Shown piece after piece: positions 61,201 through 64,000 of a stretch of 64,000 nt of DNA (position 1 is the first letter of the stretch; every line of letters starts with the position of its first letter). Under the pieces are notes generated by a model. That model was given only the letters and a program-made list of their open reading frames with translations. It was not told the origin of the DNA and did no database searches. Source of the stretch: an uncultured Alphaproteobacteria bacterium (lineage in GTDB: Bacteria; Pseudomonadota; Alphaproteobacteria; HIMB59; GCA-002718135); contig CACIXR010000005.1 of the NCBI GenBank assembly GCA_902590695.1, positions 48,778 to 112,777 on the forward strand, read 5' to 3'. Made by a program: the position numbers and the translations under genes.

Positions 61201-61641
61201 TCCGCTTAAAGAAATTGATAAGATAGGAAATGTACTTATATTAACTTCGTTAACTGATGGTTCATCTGCTTCACTAGGTAGATCACCCTTAGCTCTATCA
61301 ACTTTATCTCTAATATCAACCATAGCTTGATCAGAATCAAATCCAGCATCAAATTCTAATAAAACATTTCCCCCTCCTGAATAAGCTGTTGATCTTACTT
61401 CTCTTACTCCTTCAACAGTTTTAACTTCGTCTTCAATTGGTTTAACTAAAAGCCTTTCAGAGTCTTGCGCAGAAATACCATTTTGACTTAGTGAAATATA
61501 AACTATTGGTATGCTTACATCTGGAGATGATTCTTTGGGCATTGTGATGTAGGTAGATGCACCTGAAAATATGATAAAAATAAGTATTCCCATGAAAACT
61601 CGTGAATGGCTTATTGCATAGTCTATAATATTTATTTTCAT
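58246..61641 (-). CDS. RND-family efflux transporter (AcrB/CusA type)
   Basis: The inner-membrane proton-driven pump has 1,131 residues and two repeats with 12 predicted spans. The N-terminal span starts near residue 12, and a large periplasmic loop is seen at 35-330. The proton-relay region FALILSVGLLVDGAIVVVEYADR carries the Asp residues of helix 4. The matching second-half helix is GVGVIALAGIVVNNNIILID. It is longer than AcrB (about 1,049) through an extra segment near residues 490-600 with additional hydrophobic stretches. Its adaptor is encoded directly upstream. Confidence 0.92.
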   Translation of the reverse strand: MKINIIDYAISHSRVFMGILIFIIFSGASTYITMPKESSPDVSIPIVYISLSQNGISAQDSERLLVKPIEDEVKTVEGVREVRSTAYSGGGNVLLEFDAGFDSDQAMVDIRDKVDRAKGDLPSEADEPSVNEVNISTFPILSISLSGDVPNRTLQDLADILQDDIETIPSVLEAKIGGKRNEQVDILINPTAVDSYGINLESLINIVRENNKMVSAGGQDTGDGSFDIKVPGLYETIEDVLNTPVKTNGDSVITFRDIAEVKRTFEDRQSYANVNGSNSITIDVSKRIGENIINTIEEVKRITAITAKSFPENVEISFGNDQSKGIKTMLNSLQNNVIAAIILVLIIILGALGVRSGLLVGVSIPGSFLSGLLALSVMGFTINIVVLFALILSVGLLVDGAIVVVEYADRKMKEGLGVKDAFANASKKMSLPIISSTATTLAAFLPLIFWPGIAGEFMKYLPITLICVLISSLFMALLFVPVLGSILNTVSRILLQFIVPLLISLIFYNLLSYGFGLLNLERFSLFITIGKYLLSFALFIFVFIRIIPRVYKISENVNSTDKLVSKNAKILSSESNEHVLNVTGFVGFYAKVLNFLLFHPLKVMISALVILVAVNYTYTKVGEGVEFFPDVEPDLAKIVVFARGNLSVEEKKDYVSRVENIILKLQSERQEFKNIYSLSGNVSEQSEASEDFIGSISLEYTDWDKRRKSKVILAEILEATKSINGIKVESREQQGGPGEGKPINIKLTSDNKQLLIAEGIKLKKFMDSYPKLMNVEDNLPAPGIEWEINVDRKQASKFGANITSIGNVIKLATNGLKLGEYRPDDSNESIPLYLRYPNEGRTLDRIDNLRVTTSNGLVPISNFVEIVPNSRTGNIIRVDSKNAINIQADVEPGTYPDGKVKELEYVLGISDTAPSWRGRTLDLPRYELDSKVRAELIGENEDQKEAQEFLTRAFGVALFLMLMILLLQFNSFYSAFLILFAVVMSTAGVFIGLMVTAQPFGIVMSGVGVIALAGIVVNNNIILIDTFDFLKTKTSSIREAIIKTGAQRLRPVLLTTTTTVLGLLPMVTMTNVDFISREITRGSPDTQWWVQLSTAIVFGLLFATFLTLVVTPSALMFRENIKNWYKNKISS

Positions 61642-61646
61642 TTAGA

Positions 61647-62888
61647 TTAGTTTATTGTTTCACCAATACTTATATATTCTTGACCACTTACAATTAAATT
61701 TACTTTCTCGGGTAATCCAGAAACCCACATGCCGTCTATTGTATCCTTAATTGTTTTGGTTGGATAGAATGTAACCTTATTATCATTATCTACAGCTTTT
61801 ACACCTACAGTCCCATCGTCTAACAAAGTTAATATAGAAGGTGGTATTTTGTGAGCTTTAAGTTCTGAACCTTTGATAATAATTTTAGTTGTTATGCCAC
61901 TTTTATAAGAGAGATCTTTATTATCAGCTTCAATCGTAATTTCGAATGTTCTAGTACTAGTTTCAGCTGATGGAGAAATAAAAGATATTATTCCATTTTT
62001 TTTAATACCATTACTATCTTCAATTAAAGCTTTTGTACCAATACTCACCTTATTTACATCAAATTCAGATAAATAACCTTCAATCTTGATAGGATCTAAA
62101 TCAATTATAGTAAATAGGGGAGTACCAATTGAGATGAATTCAGTTTCCTCAACCATCTTTTCTGAAATAATTCCATCAAATGGTGCCTTGATAGTAGTTT
62201 TTTCTATATCAAGTTTTATGTTCTTTAAAATTGATTTTACATTTGAAATTTGAGCCTCAAGGTTTGCTAAGGTAGATTCAAATTTTATTTTAATATCTTC
62301 TCTATCCGCTTGAGCATTGGCAAGATTAAAAGATGCTAAACTTAATTTTGATTTTGAACTTAAACCTTTATCAATAAGTTGTTTTGCAGATGCATATTCA
62401 ATTTCATACAATTCAATTCTTTCAACATTTTGTCTAAGTAGATTATCTCTGTTTTTTTCATTTAAAATTAATTCTTTATTAAGTCTTTCCAAATCTTTTT
62501 TTGCACTAGAAAGCTTTTCATTTCTATCCTCTAGTGAGATTGTAATCATTTCGGCATTTTGAGATACTCTATCTCCTCTTGTAAATTGTATATTATCTAT
62601 ATTGCCAGATGTTTCAGATTTAACATCAATTTTTTTATTATGAATAGTTTGACCTTGTAATTCAATAGATTGATCAATTAAACTGGAAGTAAATATCTTT
62701 GTTTCAACAGAAAATGTAAAATCTTTATTATCGTTATTTTCTGTATCTTGTGAATATGATACTTCTGTTTCAGTGCTAGTTTCTGTATTTTCGTCTTGCG
62801 CAACAACATTATTTGTAAATTGACCAGAACCAATCCATCCAACAACAGCGGCAAGTATTATGAAGGCTATAAATATTGATCTTTTCAT
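61647..62888 (-). CDS. RND efflux periplasmic adaptor (membrane fusion protein)
   Basis: The product has 413 residues. An N-terminal signal anchor (SIFIAFIILAAVVGWIGSGQ) is followed by a biotinyl-lipoyl-like domain split around a long coiled-coil hairpin (residues 120-230). A beta-barrel block with TIKAPFDGIISEKMVEETEF is the family hallmark. It links the RND pump to an outer-membrane channel, which is not in the window. The stop lies 5 bases before the pump start. Confidence 0.92.
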   Translation of the reverse strand: MKRSIFIAFIILAAVVGWIGSGQFTNNVVAQDENTETSTETEVSYSQDTENNDNKDFTFSVETKIFTSSLIDQSIELQGQTIHNKKIDVKSETSGNIDNIQFTRGDRVSQNAEMITISLEDRNEKLSSAKKDLERLNKELILNEKNRDNLLRQNVERIELYEIEYASAKQLIDKGLSSKSKLSLASFNLANAQADREDIKIKFESTLANLEAQISNVKSILKNIKLDIEKTTIKAPFDGIISEKMVEETEFISIGTPLFTIIDLDPIKIEGYLSEFDVNKVSIGTKALIEDSNGIKKNGIISFISPSAETSTRTFEITIEADNKDLSYKSGITTKIIIKGSELKAHKIPPSILTLLDDGTVGVKAVDNDNKVTFYPTKTIKDTIDGMWVSGLPEKVNLIVSGQEYISIGETIN

Positions 62889-62959
62889 TAAATATCGTAC
62901 ATGTCATATATATTAAAGTTATTAAAAAAAACAATTTTTTGTTAACTTTATTATCTTTT

Positions 62960-63559
62960 ATGAAATCAAAAAACTGGGTTAATAGACAAAAAAATGATCA
63001 GTTTGTAAAGAAAGCTAAACATTTAGGGTATATAAATCGAGCTGCGTTTAAACTAGAAGAGATTGAGCAAAAATATAAAATAATTGAACACTCTAGAGAA
63101 ATACTAGAGCTTGGATCTTCTCCAGGAGGTTGGACTCAAGTTATCTTAAATTACAATTCAAAAACTAATATAACCTGTTTTGATTTATTAGATATGAAAA
63201 TTAATAATCAAAGTATAGCTTTCTATAGAGAGGATTTTTTAAAATATAATTTTACTAATTTAAAAAATAAATTTGATTTGGTTTTATCAGATGTAGCTCC
63301 TAATACAACTGGTCATCAATCAACAGATCATCTGAGGATAAGTCAATTAATATATGAAGTTATCGACAGATTAGAAATAATATTAAAAAAACAAGGATCA
63401 TTTATATTCAAAATTTGGAAGGGAGAGGAAGAAAAGGAAATTATAAAGATGCTTAAAAAAATTTTTGATAAAGTTGAGTATTTTAAGCCAAAATCATCAA
63501 GACAAGAATCAAGTGAAATATTTATAATATCAAGAGGATTTAGATTGCATGAAGAGTAA
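62960..63559 (+). CDS. rlmE: 23S rRNA uridine-2'-O-methyltransferase
   Basis: FtsJ/RrmJ-type methyltransferase modifying 23S rRNA U2552. The catalytic K-D-K-E set lies in NRAAFKLEEIEQKY (first Lys), LVLSDVAPNTTGHQSTDHLR (Asp), FIFKIWKGEEE (Lys) and the late SSRQESSEIFI (Glu). AdoMet binds at LELGSSPGGWTQ. Starting at the ATG at 62,960 (MKSKNWVNRQKND) gives 199 residues, the usual length; the frame is open further upstream, but that extension is hydrophobic and not family-like. It is divergent from the adaptor gene. Confidence 0.94.
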   Translation: MKSKNWVNRQKNDQFVKKAKHLGYINRAAFKLEEIEQKYKIIEHSREILELGSSPGGWTQVILNYNSKTNITCFDLLDMKINNQSIAFYREDFLKYNFTNLKNKFDLVLSDVAPNTTGHQSTDHLRISQLIYEVIDRLEIILKKQGSFIFKIWKGEEEKEIIKMLKKIFDKVEYFKPKSSRQESSEIFIISRGFRLHEE

Positions 63560-64000
63560 ATTAGAAACTATTTTAATTGTAGATTATGGATCTCAATACA
63601 CACAATTAATAGCTAGAAGAATAAGAGAGTTAGAAGTCTTCTGTCTTGTCTATCCTTTTAATAAAATTACAAAAAAAATTTTAAATGAAATCAAACCATC
63701 GGCATTTATATTATCTGGAGGACCTAGATCAGTACTAGACAAAAATGCTCCTAAATTAAATCAAGAAATTTTAAAAATGAAAAAACCAGTTTTAGCAATT
63801 TGCTATGGAATGCAATTAGTAACAAAAAATTTGAAAGGTGTAGTAAAATGTTCCACGCATAGAGAGTATGGTCACACTATTATAAATATTAAAAAAAAAT
63901 CACTTTTATTTAAAGGAATTAAGAAACAAAAAATCAAAGTATGGATGTCTCATGGAGATAATATCAATAAAATACCAAAACTTTTTTCAATAACGTCTTT
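63549..64000 (+). CDS. guaA: GMP synthase (glutamine-hydrolysing), 3' end outside window
   Basis: The visible 150 residues are the class I glutamine amidotransferase domain. They open with TILIVDYGSQYTQLIARRIR, then AFILSGGPRSVLD and the nucleophile region LAICYGMQLVTK. WMSHGDNI near the right edge is also typical. GuaA converts XMP to GMP. The ATG at 63,549 overlaps the end of rlmE by 11 bases, so the two are translationally coupled. The synthetase domain lies beyond the window. Confidence 0.93.
   Translation, partial: MKSKLETILIVDYGSQYTQLIARRIRELEVFCLVYPFNKITKKILNEIKPSAFILSGGPRSVLDKNAPKLNQEILKMKKPVLAICYGMQLVTKNLKGVVKCSTHREYGHTIINIKKKSLLFKGIKKQKIKVWMSHGDNINKIPKLFSITS

Noticed and set aside
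62876..62959. N-terminal extension of rlmE
   Set aside because: The extra 28 residues are hydrophobic and unlike the family; the ATG at 62,960 gives the usual start and length.
1..64000. CRISPR arrays, insertion sequences, rRNA genes
   Set aside because: No regularly spaced repeats, transposase genes or terminal inverted repeats, and no rRNA-like sequence were seen on reading both strands.

Overview
The window is an AT-rich, tightly packed bacterial chromosome segment carrying one complete integrated podovirus. The host genes (low GC, tiny intergenic gaps, class II DAHP synthase, citramalate synthase, a GrxD-BolA pair, recA-alaS-icd order) look like a streamlined marine alphaproteobacterium of the SAR11/Pelagibacterales type. 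The phage resembles the T7-like pelagiphages of the HTVC011P/HTVC019P kind. The taxonomic placement is inference from gene content; no database search was run.

Layout. 1-12,874: host genes (ParA-like ATPase, glmU, class II DAHP synthase, nadE, gltX, cimA, TrmJ-like methylase and rpsD on +; rarD, grxD, bolA, purB and map on -; cinA-type gene on +). 12,875-49,651: a host tRNA-Leu(UAA) gene split by a prophage of about 36.7 kb (core copies at 12,906-12,912 and 49,598-49,604). 49,663-64,000: host genes (VOC protein, nadK, moaA, DUF3553, dksA, recA, alaS, icd, LOG-type gene, RND pump and adaptor, rlmE, start of guaA).

Prophage. All genes read rightward in T7 order: single-subunit RNA polymerase; ssDNA-binding protein, endonuclease I, amidase, primase-helicase, DNA polymerase, exonuclease; portal, scaffold, holin, capsid, tail tubes, internal virion proteins, tail fibre; a cassette of further fibre-like proteins; small membrane and Cys-containing proteins; terminases. 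After the terminase comes a regulatory early region with few long genes, a winged-helix regulator, a tyrosine integrase, a complete phage tRNA-Leu(UAA), and attR. The virion map is a circular permutation of this: early region, integrase, tRNA, attP, RNA polymerase, late genes, terminase.

Main observations. (1) The crossover is the 7-bp anticodon loop of host tRNA-Leu(UAA), so integration breaks the gene. The phage brings a complete, diverged but fully base-paired tRNA-Leu(UAA) with its own predicted sigma70 promoter. (2) attP lies between the early promoters/integrase and the phage RNA polymerase, so integration uncouples the polymerase from its early promoters. (3) Four sites aligning without gaps to the T7 promoter lie where T7 has comparable promoters. 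(4) Six intergenic copies of a 22-bp dyad (TTAGTA-N10-TACTAA) form a candidate operator regulon that includes the upstream regions of the RNA polymerase and ssb genes. (5) An open-frame-poor stretch at about 47,042-47,400 has its own predicted promoter and dense nested hairpins, including a pseudoknot topology, and is a candidate structured RNA. (6) A chain of four overlapping small early genes includes a 16-residue peptide with a QLELF motif, which recurs in the amidase tail and in a large virion protein.
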